The notes below the pieces were generated by a model. It was not told the DNA's origin, made no database searches, and worked only from the letters and a program-made list of their open reading frames with translations. From Methyloligella halotolerans (lineage in GTDB: Bacteria; Pseudomonadota; Alphaproteobacteria; Rhizobiales; Methyloligellaceae): a stretch of 64,000 bases of DNA. Where the stretch lies: NCBI RefSeq assembly GCF_001708935.1, contig NZ_MASI01000001.1, positions 558,001 through 622,000 on the forward strand. The letters run 5' to 3'. This document shows, piece after piece, positions 32,958 through 42,478 of this stretch; the stretch's first letter is position 1, and the number at the start of each line of letters is the position of its first letter. Both the position numbers and the translations under genes were made by a program.

Positions 32958-34796
32958 TCAGCGCCCGTCCGCTGCGGCCGCTTGCGGGCTGCCTTCCGCA
33001 GCGGCCTTCTCGACCGGCACGGCGCGAATCAGACCGCGGACAGAATTTCCCAGATAGATGCGGTCGGCCCGTTTGAGGTCGTCCAAGGTGAGGATCGCTT
33101 CACTCGCCTCGACGCGCGGCAGGTCGATCATCTCCTCACGGAGCGTGCCCGGCAGCAGGCCGCACGCCACGGCAGGCGTGTAGAGCCTTCCATCCTTTTC
33201 GATGAAGAGATTGGTGCGCGTGCCCTCGGTCAGCTCGCCTTTGCTGTTGAGGAAGATGACCTCGTCGCAGCCGGTCGCGGCTTGCGCGGCAGCCAGAGCT
33301 TCCTCGTAAAAAGCGCGGATCGTCGTCTTGTGAAAGAAGAACGGGTTCTTCTCGTCGAGGCGACGGTCGGAGACGGCGAATGTCCAGACCGTGCCCTGGT
33401 CCGGCAGGGTGATCTCCTTGGCGGAGACGGAAATCGCGCCGTCCTCGCCGAGCAGCATGCGGACCATGTAGGTCTGGCTTTGCAAGCCCGACGTCTCGGC
33501 GGCAAGCGCCTCCTTTATGGCCTCGCGCTCGTAGGGATAGCCGAAATGCTGGGCGGAGGCTTTCAGACGGCTCAGATGGCGGTCCAGCAGATAGAAGCCA
33601 GCTTCCCGCTCCCAGCGGATGGTCTCGATCAGGTCGAAATTCTGGGCGGGCTTGGTCAGGAATTCGCCTTTCAGGAGACATTCCTCGTATTCGGACTCGC
33701 CCTTGCTGTCGGCGACCACGCCGCTGCCAATTCCCATCTCGCCCTTGCCGCCGCTCAGCATCAGGGTGCGGATAGCGACGTTGAACTCCGCATCCCCATT
33801 CGGCGCGATAGTCCCAACGGAGCCGGTGTAGACCCCGCGGGGCAGCGATTCCAACTCGCGGATGATCTCCATGGCGCGGACCTTCGGTGCGCCGGTGACG
33901 GAGCCGGAGGGAAACAGCGCCTTGAGCATCTCCCGCAGGCCCATATCGCTGCGCATCTCGGCGCGGATCCCCGACGTCATCTGATGCACGGTGCGATATG
34001 TCTCGACGGTGAAGAGGTCGGTCACCTCCACGGAGCCGATCTTGGCGAGACGGCCGAGATCGTTGCGCAGGAGATCGACGATCATCAGGTTCTCCGCGCG
34101 CTGCTTGTCGTCGACGGCGAGCCACGTCTTAAGCCGCGCATCCTCGCGGGGCGTGCGGCCGCGGGGCGCCGTTCCCTTCATGGGGCGGGTGGAGAGCACG
34201 GTCCCTTCCCGCTTGAAGAACAGCTCCGGCGAGAGCGAGAGGCAGTGAAAATCCTCCGCGCCGATCAGCCCGCCAAAGGAGACCCGCTGCTTCCGGCGTA
34301 GCGCCTGGTAGAGGGCGACGGGGTCGCCCGCATAACGGAAGAAATATTTGAGGGTGAGATTGATCTGATAGACGTCGCCGGCGGTGATGTAGTCCTTCAC
34401 CCTGGCGAAGGCATCGAGATACTCCTGCTTCGACCAGGAGAGTTCCAGATCGGTGACGTCAGGATCGCCCTCCCCGCCCTTGCGGGCGAGCCACGCCTTG
34501 GTCTCTCGATCGTCGAACCGTTTCGGCGCGCGATAAAGCCCGATCCAGAACAGCGGCTGGTCGCGCCCTTCCGGCATCAATTCGCGGATCTTCGGCTCCA
34601 GGCAGTAGCCGAGCTCGTAGGCGAAGAATCCTGCCGCATGGAGTCCGCGCTTCAGCCCCTGCTCAACGGCGATGAGCTTCTCTTCGACCTCCGCGGGGTC
34701 GCGGCAGATCACGACCTCCAGCGGCTCCTCGAACAGAAGCGAGACGCCGCCGGGCCTGAGGCTGTCATCTAGCAATACGTATGGAGAATCGGTCAT
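32958..34796 (-). CDS. pabB: Aminodeoxychorismate synthase component I / 4-amino-4-deoxychorismate lyase fusion
   Basis: A bifunctional enzyme of p-aminobenzoate synthesis, 612 residues. Residues 1 to about 370 are the chorismate-binding PabB domain (SFGGLIGAEDFHCLSLSPEL, STRPMKGTAPRGRTP with the active-site Lys, VEVTDLFTVETYRTVHQMTS, and SGGKGEMGIGSGVVADS). The remainder is a PLP class IV aminotransferase fold like PabC (DEVIFLNSKGELTEGTRTNL and VACGLLPGTLRE). The fusion would take chorismate plus ammonia to p-aminobenzoate. It lies 110 bases after fhcC on the same strand; RFAP synthase, which uses p-aminobenzoate to make H4MPT, is 5.6 kb away. Confidence 0.9.
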   Translation of the reverse strand: MTDSPYVLLDDSLRPGGVSLLFEEPLEVVICRDPAEVEEKLIAVEQGLKRGLHAAGFFAYELGYCLEPKIRELMPEGRDQPLFWIGLYRAPKRFDDRETKAWLARKGGEGDPDVTDLELSWSKQEYLDAFARVKDYITAGDVYQINLTLKYFFRYAGDPVALYQALRRKQRVSFGGLIGAEDFHCLSLSPELFFKREGTVLSTRPMKGTAPRGRTPREDARLKTWLAVDDKQRAENLMIVDLLRNDLGRLAKIGSVEVTDLFTVETYRTVHQMTSGIRAEMRSDMGLREMLKALFPSGSVTGAPKVRAMEIIRELESLPRGVYTGSVGTIAPNGDAEFNVAIRTLMLSGGKGEMGIGSGVVADSKGESEYEECLLKGEFLTKPAQNFDLIETIRWEREAGFYLLDRHLSRLKASAQHFGYPYEREAIKEALAAETSGLQSQTYMVRMLLGEDGAISVSAKEITLPDQGTVWTFAVSDRRLDEKNPFFFHKTTIRAFYEEALAAAQAATGCDEVIFLNSKGELTEGTRTNLFIEKDGRLYTPAVACGLLPGTLREEMIDLPRVEASEAILTLDDLKRADRIYLGNSVRGLIRAVPVEKAAAEGSPQAAAADGR

Positions 34797-34905
34797 GAAC
34801 CGACGCGGCTCCCTATGCTCCCGACCGGCGCCTTACTGGGCCGGCTCTCATATGGGAATGGCCAGCACCAAGATCGAGCGCCGGGCTCGCCAGCTTAGCG
34901 CAAGG

Positions 34906-35709
34906 CTAGCGGAGGATCAGCATCTCTCCCTTGCCCATGGCCGCCATATCGCCCATGAGCCGCTGGGCCCGCCGGGGAAGCCGGAGCTTGACGTCGTGCT
35001 CCTTCAGATGGCGCTCGAGCAGCTTCAGATAGGTGAACTCGATGACGCCGCAATCGGCGAAGGTGGGCAGGATCTCCTTCGGCTCTTTCTTGAAGATCAG
35101 GGTCCCGCGCTTGGAGCCATAGCCCGCAAAGCGGCCGACCTTGCCGAGAAACACGATGGTGCCCGCCACGACGCGGGCGCCGGCATAATCGTCGGCATCC
35201 CCGCACACGGTGATGATGCCGCGCCGCATACGCTCAGCCAGCATGGGGCCTGCGTTGCCGCGGATGATGAGACGCCCACCGCGCATGCCGTGCACTTCGC
35301 CGACCAGCACGCCGCCGGCCCGCTCGCCCGCATTGCCGCCGATGTCGAGGGTGCCGCCGGACATGGCCGCACCGGCATAAGGGCCGGCATCTCCCTTTAG
35401 GGTCAGGGTCCCGCCCTTCAGGGACGCACCGAGATAGGCGCCGGCATCGCCGTCGACCAGAACCTCGCCCTCGCCGAAGCGCGCGCCGATATGGTCGCAG
35501 CGGTCATCGGTGCCGACAAAGCGGATCTGGGAGGTCTCGTCGCCCGAGACCTTGAAGAGGTCCCCGACGCAAAGCTTGCTCCGGGTGGTGCCGATATGCA
35601 GGGCCTCGATATCCTTGGACCGCATGCCGGCCAGGCGATCGGGCGTCAGGCAAGACAGATCGACCCGCTGATCGGGCCGCTGCTTCATCTTGAAGGTGAG
35701 AGCGCTCAA
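34906..35709 (-). CDS. fhcC: Formyltransferase/hydrolase complex subunit FhcC
   Basis: Structural subunit of the Fhc complex that converts formyl-H4MPT to formate via methylofuran. Translation probably starts at TTG 35709, overlapping the fhcD stop (TTGA) behind AAGGAG, giving 267 residues. It is a right-handed beta-helix with GXGXG-like repeats (GDAGAYLGASLKGGTLTLKG; GNAGERAGGVLVGEVHGMRG), matching formylmethanofuran dehydrogenase subunit C. It completes the pcd-fhcB-fhcA-fhcD-fhcC run. Confidence 0.92.
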   Translation of the reverse strand: MSALTFKMKQRPDQRVDLSCLTPDRLAGMRSKDIEALHIGTTRSKLCVGDLFKVSGDETSQIRFVGTDDRCDHIGARFGEGEVLVDGDAGAYLGASLKGGTLTLKGDAGPYAGAAMSGGTLDIGGNAGERAGGVLVGEVHGMRGGRLIIRGNAGPMLAERMRRGIITVCGDADDYAGARVVAGTIVFLGKVGRFAGYGSKRGTLIFKKEPKEILPTFADCGVIEFTYLKLLERHLKEHDVKLRLPRRAQRLMGDMAAMGKGEMLILR

Positions 35710-36613
35710 CCGACAATCTCCTTCAAATGGAAATGATGGGGGCCGAGATTGCCGCCGTAGTTGCCGGCAGCGATGCTGATGATGCCGTCCTTGGAGCCGC
35801 CGTCGATGACGGCATCCATACCGGCCTTCATGGAGGCGGAGATGGCCTCGGGCGCAGCCCATCGATGACGATCTCCATGACGGCCTCGACATCGAGGGGG
35901 AGTTCGGAGTCCACCGCGCCCTTGAGGGTCGGGCAATAGGCGTCGTTGGTGGAGGCGATCTGCCCCTTGTATTTGGAGCCGACCTTGGAGCCCGACCGCA
36001 CGATGCCGCCCGGGAACGGGGTGATGATATCGGGCATCTGACTCATGGCCTTCACGGCGCGGGTGCAGGCCTTCAGCACGCCCTCATGGGATTTGCCGAG
36101 CACCAGGAAGTTGCCGCCGCCGACGGCGTCCTTGGTGTAGCCGGTCTTCTCCTCGCAGACGAACTCGCCATCCATGACGGGGATGCGCCAGAAACGGCGG
36201 CCCTCGATGACCTTGGACATCTGCCAGCCATCGCCGAAGAAGCGGAGCGACGAGCCGAGCTTCAGGGACGGCTTGCCCGGGATGCCGGCGTAGCAGGCGG
36301 TGCCCGGACAGGTCAGGATGCACTGGCCGACGCGGTTGCGCAGCTGCTTCTGGAGCTTGTCCTTATCCATGGTGAAGAGCAGCACGGAGACCCCGGGACG
36401 GCCGTCATAGGTTTCGTCCCTGGAAAGCTTCCGCTCGATGCCGGCTTCCGCACCGCAGGCGATCACCGAGGTGGCAAAGCCCGTCATGGTGCGGGCGGCG
36501 ATCTCCGCCCACTCCGCGGTCGGCGCCGTGACGACGACCCGGGTGCCCACCATGGGGAAGGCCTCCGCGAAGGTGTCGACAATGTTCACGCCCTTGCGTT
36601 TGATATCGGTCAT
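35706..36613 (-). CDS. fhcD: Formyl-H4MPT:methylofuran formyltransferase FhcD/Ftr (frameshifted as sequenced)
   Basis: Transfers the formyl group between H4MPT and methylofuran in the Fhc complex. The first 250 residues match archaeal Ftr: VVVTAPTAEWAEIAARTMTG, QCILTCPGTACYAGIPG, GGNFLVLGKSHEGVLKA. In frame one the protein ends abnormally after VIDGLRPRPSPPP. The true C-terminus is in the next frame: PEAISASMKAGMDAV, then IAAGNYGGNLGPHHFHLKEI. Restoring one G near 35855 gives DGLAPEAISASMKAGM and a 302-residue protein, the family length. The start overlaps the fhcA stop (ATGA). Confidence 0.9.
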
Positions 36614-38246
36614 GACGTCGTCCCTGGCAGCTTCGCGAAGCGGCCTTCGCGCCCTGCGATCCCCTCCGGCACGTCAAAGACCTCCGGGTGGATGCCATAA
36701 TTGTCGCCGTAGAACTTGTCCACCCGGCGCTCGATGGCGCTGTCGTAATCCGGGGTGGCGTGGAATGCCGTGCCCCAGGTGATGTCGGTGATCTGACCGT
36801 CGCGGACGACCAGCTTGCCGTCCTTGAAGACGAGGCTGGCGCGGTCGAACATGGCGACCTTGTCGCTCTGCTCGGTGTAGACCGCAACGTCGCCCACGGC
36901 GCCTGCCCCGAGATGGCCGCGATCGGTGAGGCCGAGCAGCTTTGCAGGCCCGGCGCGGGTCATGACGGCGAATTCCGACAGGGTGAGCTCCCGATCGATC
37001 TCGGCGAGATTGGTGACCTCGCGAACCGCCTCCGGCAGCTTGTCCAGCCAGCGCGTGCGCTCGTCCTTGTCCAGGAGCAGACCGAAGATCTCCGGGTAGC
37101 GGGTGAACAGCGCGCCGTTGGGATGATCGGTGGAGAACAGAACCTGCCACGGGTTCTTGGCCAGGAGGAAGATCTCCAGGCCGATGGCCCACTGAACGGC
37201 GTTCACAAAGCTCTTGGACTTATATTTGTAGGGCACGACGCCGGTGCCATTGCCCTCGCCCTGATAGAGCGCCCATTTGCCGGGGCTCGCCGCCTTGCGG
37301 CCGTCGAACTGGCGCAGCACGTCGCCCGAGATGGTGACGGTCTGTCCGAACAGGACCTGGCCGACATCGACGGTGACGTTGGGATGGGCGTTCAGCGCTT
37401 CCACCAAACGCGGCGCGCCGGAGGATAGGCCTTTCTCGCCTTCCGTGCCGTAGCCGTAGAACTGGATATGGGCGAAATGGATCGGCACGCCCTCCGCCGC
37501 CTCGATGGTGGCGATGGCGGTGTCGATATTCCCGGCGATGCCGAGATTGTTGCAGTGGACGTGAGCCGGATGAGGCACGCCCAGATTATGCACCGCGTGC
37601 TGCATGGACTGGACGATCTGGCGCGAAGTGGCGCCGTAATACGGAACCTCGTCATCAAGGTCGAAGGTGCGCGCGTGAACTTGAAGGCTTCGGCGCCGCC
37701 CGCGTTGATGACCTTCAGCCCGAGACATTTCGTGCGATGGAGGGTCCAGGCGACGTAATCCTGGATCTCGCTTTCGGACGCGTTGCGGTGAAGCTGCTGG
37801 AGCGAAAGGTCGTCGTTGCCCAGGATCGCCAGACCGCCCACGTCGAGGATCGGGATCTGGGCAAGCTCCAGATGGGTCTGAATCGCATGGGTTGGCTGGA
37901 CCGCCGGCTCGATGGCCGTGGTGTAGCCCATCTGCGCATAGCGCAGGCCCGTCGCGTAGGCGCCCCACGAGGCGGGCGTCGGCGGAATGTGGACACCGCC
38001 TTCTGCTGCCAGCAACGGCAGTTCCGGCATGAGCTGACGCGCCAAGGTGACGTTGGAGCCGGCGATGTGGGAATGGACGTCGACGCCGCCGGGCATCACG
38101 ATCTTGCCGGAGACATCATAAGTCTCGTCGGGCTCGCGGCCGCCGGCGTCGGCGACGACGCGGCCGTTATCGATGAAAACGTCGCCGACCGCGTCTCGAT
38201 TATTCGCAGGATCGACGACGCGGCCGCCCTTCAGGCAGATCAGCAT
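36610..38246 (-). CDS. fhcA: Formyltransferase/hydrolase complex subunit FhcA (frameshifted as sequenced)
   Basis: Zinc-dependent amidohydrolase-type subunit that hydrolyses formyl-methylofuran. The first frame covers MLICLKGGRVVDPANNRDAV, the metal-site MPGGVDVHSHIAGSN, and KVINAGGAEAFKF. The second resumes at HARTFDLDDEVPYYGATSRQ and runs through HVHCNNLGIAGN, FSTDHPNGALFTRYP and the C-terminus. The break is near 37677, where adding one C gives KFHARTFD and a continuous 545-residue protein, the usual size. Overlaps of one base with fhcB and four with fhcD indicate tight coupling. Confidence 0.9.
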
Positions 38247-39349
38247 TATGCGGCCTCCGTGGTCTTGAGACGGTCCGACAGGGCACGGAGCACATCGGCG
38301 ACGGTCGGCAGACCCGATCCGCCGGCCTTCGCCTTCACCATGCCGAGACCAGAAATTTCAGCGAGATAGAGCGCCGCGTCATGGTCGACGCCGGGCTTTG
38401 CGACCTCGATCACGATATCGGCCGCGTCGGGCTTCACCGCGCCAGGAACCGCAAGCGCGATCGTCGGCAGGCCCTTCGGCGCATCGGTCTTGCCCTCCCC
38501 GAACGCATCGATCCAGACCAGCGCGTCGGCCTCACCGGACTCGATCATGCGGTTTGCGTCGAAGCGCCAGGCATCGTTGACGGGATCGCCGTGGGCGAAG
38601 CTGGTGCGCATCGGCAGCCCGCAGGTCCACACGGAGCAGAGATTCACGCCGTCGCCGTTGCCCCGAACCGGGACCGTATAGAGGCCGGAGCGATTCTTGT
38701 CGCAAAGGGAGCGAATCATATCGAGCACGACATGGAGCACAGGCTCGTCGAGCTCCTCCGGTGAATAGACGAATACCGAGAACGCGGCTTCGCGGAACAT
38801 CTCCGCCGCGTCTGCAAGCTCCTTCGGCAGAGCCTTGCCCGTGTCGCCGAACGGATGCTTCCGCGTGGCTGCGGCGAGCATGCCGATGGCCGTGGCGAGG
38901 TCGGTCTTGCGGGTCTCGATGACCTTCGCCTCGATCGCATCCGGGAGCTTTTTCGGCTTCGCGCCGAGGGTGACCAACCGGCGGGGCGCAGCGCCCGGAC
39001 GGGGCAGTCCCTTCTTGCCGGGGAAGATCTTATCGAGCAGGTCCGGGTCGGCCTCGAAGGGCTTCTTGCCCAGCACAATCACCAGATCGGACCGGTTGCG
39101 CAGCTCGCCGAGGCTGACGGGCGTGGAGCCCGCCTCGCGCATCAGCCGGTTGGCCCGCGCCAAGCCGCCGCCGCTCGCATGATCGACCACGCCGCCGATC
39201 TCCTCGGCGAGCGTGACCGCCGCCTCGGCACCCGCGACATCGGTCATCAGACCTGCAAGCAAAGGAAGATTGGCTCGGTTCAGGAGCTCCGCCGCGCTGT
39301 CGAGCGCCTGGGACTCCTCGACCTCATTACCGTTCAAATAGACCGCCAT
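38246..39349 (-). CDS. fhcB: Formyltransferase/hydrolase complex subunit FhcB
   Basis: A 367-residue subunit related to the tungsten/molybdenum subunit FwdB/FmdB but shortened. It starts MAVYLNGNEVEESQALDSAA and contains LLNRANLPLLAGLMTDVAGA and SLGELRNRSDLVIVLGKKPF. As in other bacterial FhcB proteins there is no N-terminal 4Fe-4S motif and the cofactor-binding parts appear reduced, consistent with a non-redox, structural role in the methylotroph complex. It is the first fhc gene, 119 bases after the pterin carbinolamine dehydratase gene. Confidence 0.9.
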   Translation of the reverse strand: MAVYLNGNEVEESQALDSAAELLNRANLPLLAGLMTDVAGAEAAVTLAEEIGGVVDHASGGGLARANRLMREAGSTPVSLGELRNRSDLVIVLGKKPFEADPDLLDKIFPGKKGLPRPGAAPRRLVTLGAKPKKLPDAIEAKVIETRKTDLATAIGMLAAATRKHPFGDTGKALPKELADAAEMFREAAFSVFVYSPEELDEPVLHVVLDMIRSLCDKNRSGLYTVPVRGNGDGVNLCSVWTCGLPMRTSFAHGDPVNDAWRFDANRMIESGEADALVWIDAFGEGKTDAPKGLPTIALAVPGAVKPDAADIVIEVAKPGVDHDAALYLAEISGLGMVKAKAGGSGLPTVADVLRALSDRLKTTEAA

Positions 39350-39468
39350 AGCGGCGCACCTTTATTCAGAAGCGAAGACCTGCGCAAGCGCTCGAATGCG
39401 CGCAGGCCGTTGGGATGAAGGATTGCATGGGCGGCTTCTCAATCAGCCCAGGCGATTAGAGGGGCGAA

Positions 39469-39852
39469 CTAGGATTTGGCCTTATCATACTTGATGTAGG
39501 CAAAGCGCTGATCGTCCGGAGTGCCTTCCAAGGAGCCCTCCTCGACGCCGGGCTGCCAATGAACGACCTCCTCGATCTTCTTCGCCAGCTCGAAATCCTT
39601 GTCGGTGATTCCCTTGGCGGCGTGATTCTTGAGGCGAACCTCGACCCAAGCATAGGAGGCGGTGATATCGGGATGATGAAAAGCGGCCTCGGCGAGGTGA
39701 CCGACGGTGTTGATCACCATCAGGGTGCTTTTCCAGCTCGCGGTCTTGTATTTCCGGCGAATCCAGCCGTCTTCCAGATACCAATGGGGCAGCTCTTCCT
39801 TGAGCCGCTTCTCACATTCGTTGTCGTCGTAAACGCGGTCGGACGTTGCCAT
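39469..39852 (-). CDS. Pterin-4a-carbinolamine dehydratase-like protein
   Basis: A 127-residue protein of the PCD/DCoH fold: WIRRKYKTASWKSTLMVINT, the active-site region AEAAFHHPDITASYAWVEVR, then LKNHAAKGITDKDFELAKKI. Methylotroph genomes often carry this gene beside fhc/mch, where a role in H4MPT synthesis or pterin recycling is proposed; phenylalanine hydroxylase, the classical partner, is not nearby. It leads the fhcBADC run and diverges from the NTF2-like gene by about 100 bases. Confidence 0.88.
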   Translation of the reverse strand: MATSDRVYDDNECEKRLKEELPHWYLEDGWIRRKYKTASWKSTLMVINTVGHLAEAAFHHPDITASYAWVEVRLKNHAAKGITDKDFELAKKIEEVVHWQPGVEEGSLEGTPDDQRFAYIKYDKAKS

Positions 39853-39950
39853 GACACCTGTCTTTTAAAAACTTCCGTGGGAAAAACTTCTCTTACAAAA
39901 TTCGGTCTTCTCGCTTGACGTCACCATACCGAGAGGCTTCATGCGCAGCA

Positions 39951-40358
39951 ATGGATGGTTCTTGCGGAACGCCAGCGTCTCAAGTGGAACGCAACAAGAA
40001 GGCCGTGGTTGCCTTCTATGAGTTGATGTTCAACGCGTGCCGGCCTCGGGAAGCGATCGAGCGCTATGCCGGGGAGGAATACCGGCAGCACAGCCCCGGC
40101 GTCCCCGACGGCAAGGCGGGCTTCATCGCCTATTTCGAGGAGATGGCTCGCCGCTTTCCGGGGAAGCGGGTCCATATCAAGCGCGTGATCGCAGAGGGCG
40201 ATCTCGTCGTTCTGCATTGCCGCCAGGAATGGCCCGGCGACAGCGATTGGGCCGGGATAGACATTTTCCGGTTGGATGAGGACGGCAAGATCGTCGAGCA
40301 CTGGGACGTGCTGCAGACTGTTCCGGAGCAGTCGGCCAACGGGAATGGAATGTTTTGA
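39951..40358 (+). CDS. NTF2-like / SnoaL-like domain protein
   Basis: About 135 residues from the ATG at 39951; a TTG at 39915 would add 12. The sequence ERNKKAVVAFYELMFNACRP, QHSPGVPDGKAGFIAYFEEM, IDIFRLDEDGKIVEHWDVLQ is the cone-shaped SnoaL/NTF2 fold seen in small polyketide-cyclase-like and ketosteroid-isomerase-like proteins. His and Asp in EHWDVLQ commonly line the pocket. The substrate is unknown. Its place at the head of the RFAP-mtdB-mch-fae run is unusual and may indicate a role in C1 metabolism or detoxification, but this is only positional inference. Confidence 0.75.
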   Translation: MDGSCGTPASQVERNKKAVVAFYELMFNACRPREAIERYAGEEYRQHSPGVPDGKAGFIAYFEEMARRFPGKRVHIKRVIAEGDLVVLHCRQEWPGDSDWAGIDIFRLDEDGKIVEHWDVLQTVPEQSANGNGMF

Positions 40359-40415
40359 GTCGCCGAAGCCTTTGGGCCGCCGAGGCTTCTATCAAGGACC
40401 TTACCGGGATCACGA

Positions 40416-41429
40416 TTGACCAAATTTGATCGCATACTCGCCTCTTCGCCTGGACGGTCCGGAGGCCACACCGAGCGGGCTTGGCCGGAGCGCGTCTCCG
40501 TCACGACGCGGGCACGGCTGCATTTCGGCTTCTTCGATCCGAGCGGCCAGGGAAGCCAGCCCTTCGGCAGCTTCGGCCTCGGCCTGGACCGGCCGGTGAC
40601 CAAGCTCAGCCTGCGCCGCGCCGAATCGCTTGCCGTACGCGGCCCCGAAAGCGAGCGCGCCGGAACCTATCTCACCGAGCTTGCACGCCATTGCGGACGT
40701 GACGCGGCGCTCGACCTCGAGATCGAATCGGCAATCCCCTCCCACTCGGGCTTGGGATCCGGCACCCAGCTGGCCCTCGCCGTGGGCACGGCCTATGCGC
40801 GTCTCGAAGGGCTCAACCTGACGCCGGAGGAGATCGCCAGCGTGCTGCAGCGCGGGCGGCGCTCCGGCATCGGTATCGGCACCTTCACCCAGGGCGGCGC
40901 GGTCATCGATAGCGGCCCCCAGGACGGTGGCCTGCCCGCGATGCTGGCGCGGGCGGACTTTCCGGAAGAATGGCGCGTGCTGCTGATCTTCGACCCCGGC
41001 TGCAAGGGCCTGCACGGCTCGGGCGAGCTGGAGGCTTTCGCCACGGCGCCGGCCTTTCCCGACGCCGAAGCTGCAAGGTTGAAGCAGCGCGCGCTCGAAA
41101 TTGCGTTCCCGGCCCTTTCAGAGCGGCGGTTCGACACGTTCTGTGAAGCGATCGGCCATCTGCAGTCGGTGATGGGATTGTATTTCGCGCCCTATCAGGG
41201 CGGTCCGCTGGTCAGCGAGAAGGTCAGCGCCGCGGTGCACTGGCTGCGGGACGAAGGCTATGACGGCGTCGGCCAAAGCTCATGGGGACCGACAGGTTAT
41301 GCGCTTCTGCCCAGCGCGGCGGAGGCGGAGCGTCTCTTTTCGGAAGCCGAATCGCGACCCGCATTCGCCGGGTTGCGATTCGAGATCGCGCGGGGCTGCA
41401 ACACTGGCGCATCGATCGAATGCGTCTGA
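40416..41429 (+). CDS. Beta-ribofuranosylaminobenzene 5'-phosphate synthase (H4MPT biosynthesis)
   Basis: GHMP-kinase-fold enzyme (337 residues) that condenses p-aminobenzoate with PRPP, the first committed step to methanopterin. Visible: VTTRARLHFGFFDPSGQGSQ, the GHMP glycine loop in IPSHSGLGSGTQLALAVGTA, the RRSGIGIGTFTQGGAVIDSG signature of RFAP synthases, and GQSSWGPTGYAL near the C-terminus. A TTG start at 40416 is used; no strong ribosome site is visible. It corresponds to the archaeal-like orf4 of methylotroph C1 clusters and probably leads the mtdB-mch transcript or a separate one. Confidence 0.9.
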   Translation: MTKFDRILASSPGRSGGHTERAWPERVSVTTRARLHFGFFDPSGQGSQPFGSFGLGLDRPVTKLSLRRAESLAVRGPESERAGTYLTELARHCGRDAALDLEIESAIPSHSGLGSGTQLALAVGTAYARLEGLNLTPEEIASVLQRGRRSGIGIGTFTQGGAVIDSGPQDGGLPAMLARADFPEEWRVLLIFDPGCKGLHGSGELEAFATAPAFPDAEAARLKQRALEIAFPALSERRFDTFCEAIGHLQSVMGLYFAPYQGGPLVSEKVSAAVHWLRDEGYDGVGQSSWGPTGYALLPSAAEAERLFSEAESRPAFAGLRFEIARGCNTGASIECV

Positions 41430-41581
41430 GCACTCGTCTGTTGCGTGACGTTCGACGCCAAGACGTCCTGGCTAAGCCTTGTGCCCTTTAGCTGGTTTTG
41501 CCAGATAGTCAGGGAAGCTTGAATAGGGCCGTTTGGGCCATTCGTTATTCGATTTCGAAATTTTGAGGAGATGAAAGGCTC

Positions 41582-42478
41582 ATGGCGCACCGCCACATTC
41601 TGCACATGCTCACCCCGCTCAAATATATGAGCCCGTTCGACGTCAACATGGCGGTCGATGCCGGGTTCGACGTGGTGATTCCCTATACCAGCGTCACCGA
41701 GAGCGATGTGAACGGCTTGGTGCAGGACGCGATCTTCTCCCGCGGCCCCGAAGGCGTGAAGCAAACCGGCATCTTCATCGGCGGCAAGCGCGCCATCGAA
41801 GCGCTGAACATGATGGACAAGGCGAAAGAGGCCATGGTGCCGCCTTTCGAGATCTCCGTCTTCGCCGATCCGGCCGGCTCGTTCACCACGGCCGCCGCCA
41901 TGGTCGCGTGCGCCAACAAGGCGCTGGAGGACAAGTTCGACACCGGTCTCGACGGCAAGCGTATCGCCATCTACGGCGGTACCGGCGTGGTGGGCTTCGC
42001 GTCGGCGGTGATCGCAGGCCTGCACGGCGCGACGCCGGTGCTCGTGGGCTATGACGGGCCGGAGCGCGTACGGCGACTGGCAGAAGAGTCCAACGCCCGC
42101 TTCGACGCCAACCTGCAATATGCCGACGGCAGCACCGAATCCCAGAAGACCGAGATTTTGAAAGAGTGCGATCTCACCTTCTCCGCGGGTCCCGCGGGCC
42201 GGCAGCTCCTCACCACCAATCAGCTGAAGGAGGCCGACAAGCTTCTGGTGGCGGCGGACGTCAACGCGGTGCCGCCTGCCGGCATCGAGGGCATCGGCAT
42301 CCAGGACAACGGCAAGCCCATCGACGGGTTAAAGACGGTCGGCATCGGCGCGCTCGCCATCGGCGACGTGAAGTACAAGACCGAGGCGGGGCTGTTCAAA
42401 AAAATGCTGGAGTCCGACAAGCCGCTCTATCTCGACTTCCGCGACGCCTACGACCTTGCCAAGACCATCGCGCCGTAG
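41582..42478 (+). CDS. mtdB: NAD(P)-dependent methylene-tetrahydromethanopterin dehydrogenase MtdB
   Basis: Oxidises methylene-H4MPT to methenyl-H4MPT, the second step of formaldehyde oxidation. The 298-residue protein has the MtdA/MtdB N-terminal pattern (HILHMLTPLKYMSPFDVNMA), the substrate region GIFIGGKRAIEALNMMDKAK, and a Rossmann loop IAIYGGTGVVGFASAVIAGL. MtdB is preferred over MtdA by the cluster context with mch and fae. GAGGAG lies close upstream of the ATG. The next gene overlaps its end by 23 bases. Confidence 0.92.
   Translation: MAHRHILHMLTPLKYMSPFDVNMAVDAGFDVVIPYTSVTESDVNGLVQDAIFSRGPEGVKQTGIFIGGKRAIEALNMMDKAKEAMVPPFEISVFADPAGSFTTAAAMVACANKALEDKFDTGLDGKRIAIYGGTGVVGFASAVIAGLHGATPVLVGYDGPERVRRLAEESNARFDANLQYADGSTESQKTEILKECDLTFSAGPAGRQLLTTNQLKEADKLLVAADVNAVPPAGIEGIGIQDNGKPIDGLKTVGIGALAIGDVKYKTEAGLFKKMLESDKPLYLDFRDAYDLAKTIAP

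Noticed and set aside
32958-33500. C-terminal part of pabBC as a separate pabC gene
   Set aside because: The frame is continuous with PabB, with no stop or internal ribosome site; this fusion is known in other bacteria.
39941-40060. ATG at 39941 with a GAGAGG site as start of the NTF2-like gene
   Set aside because: It is in a different frame from the SnoaL-like protein and yields no family match.
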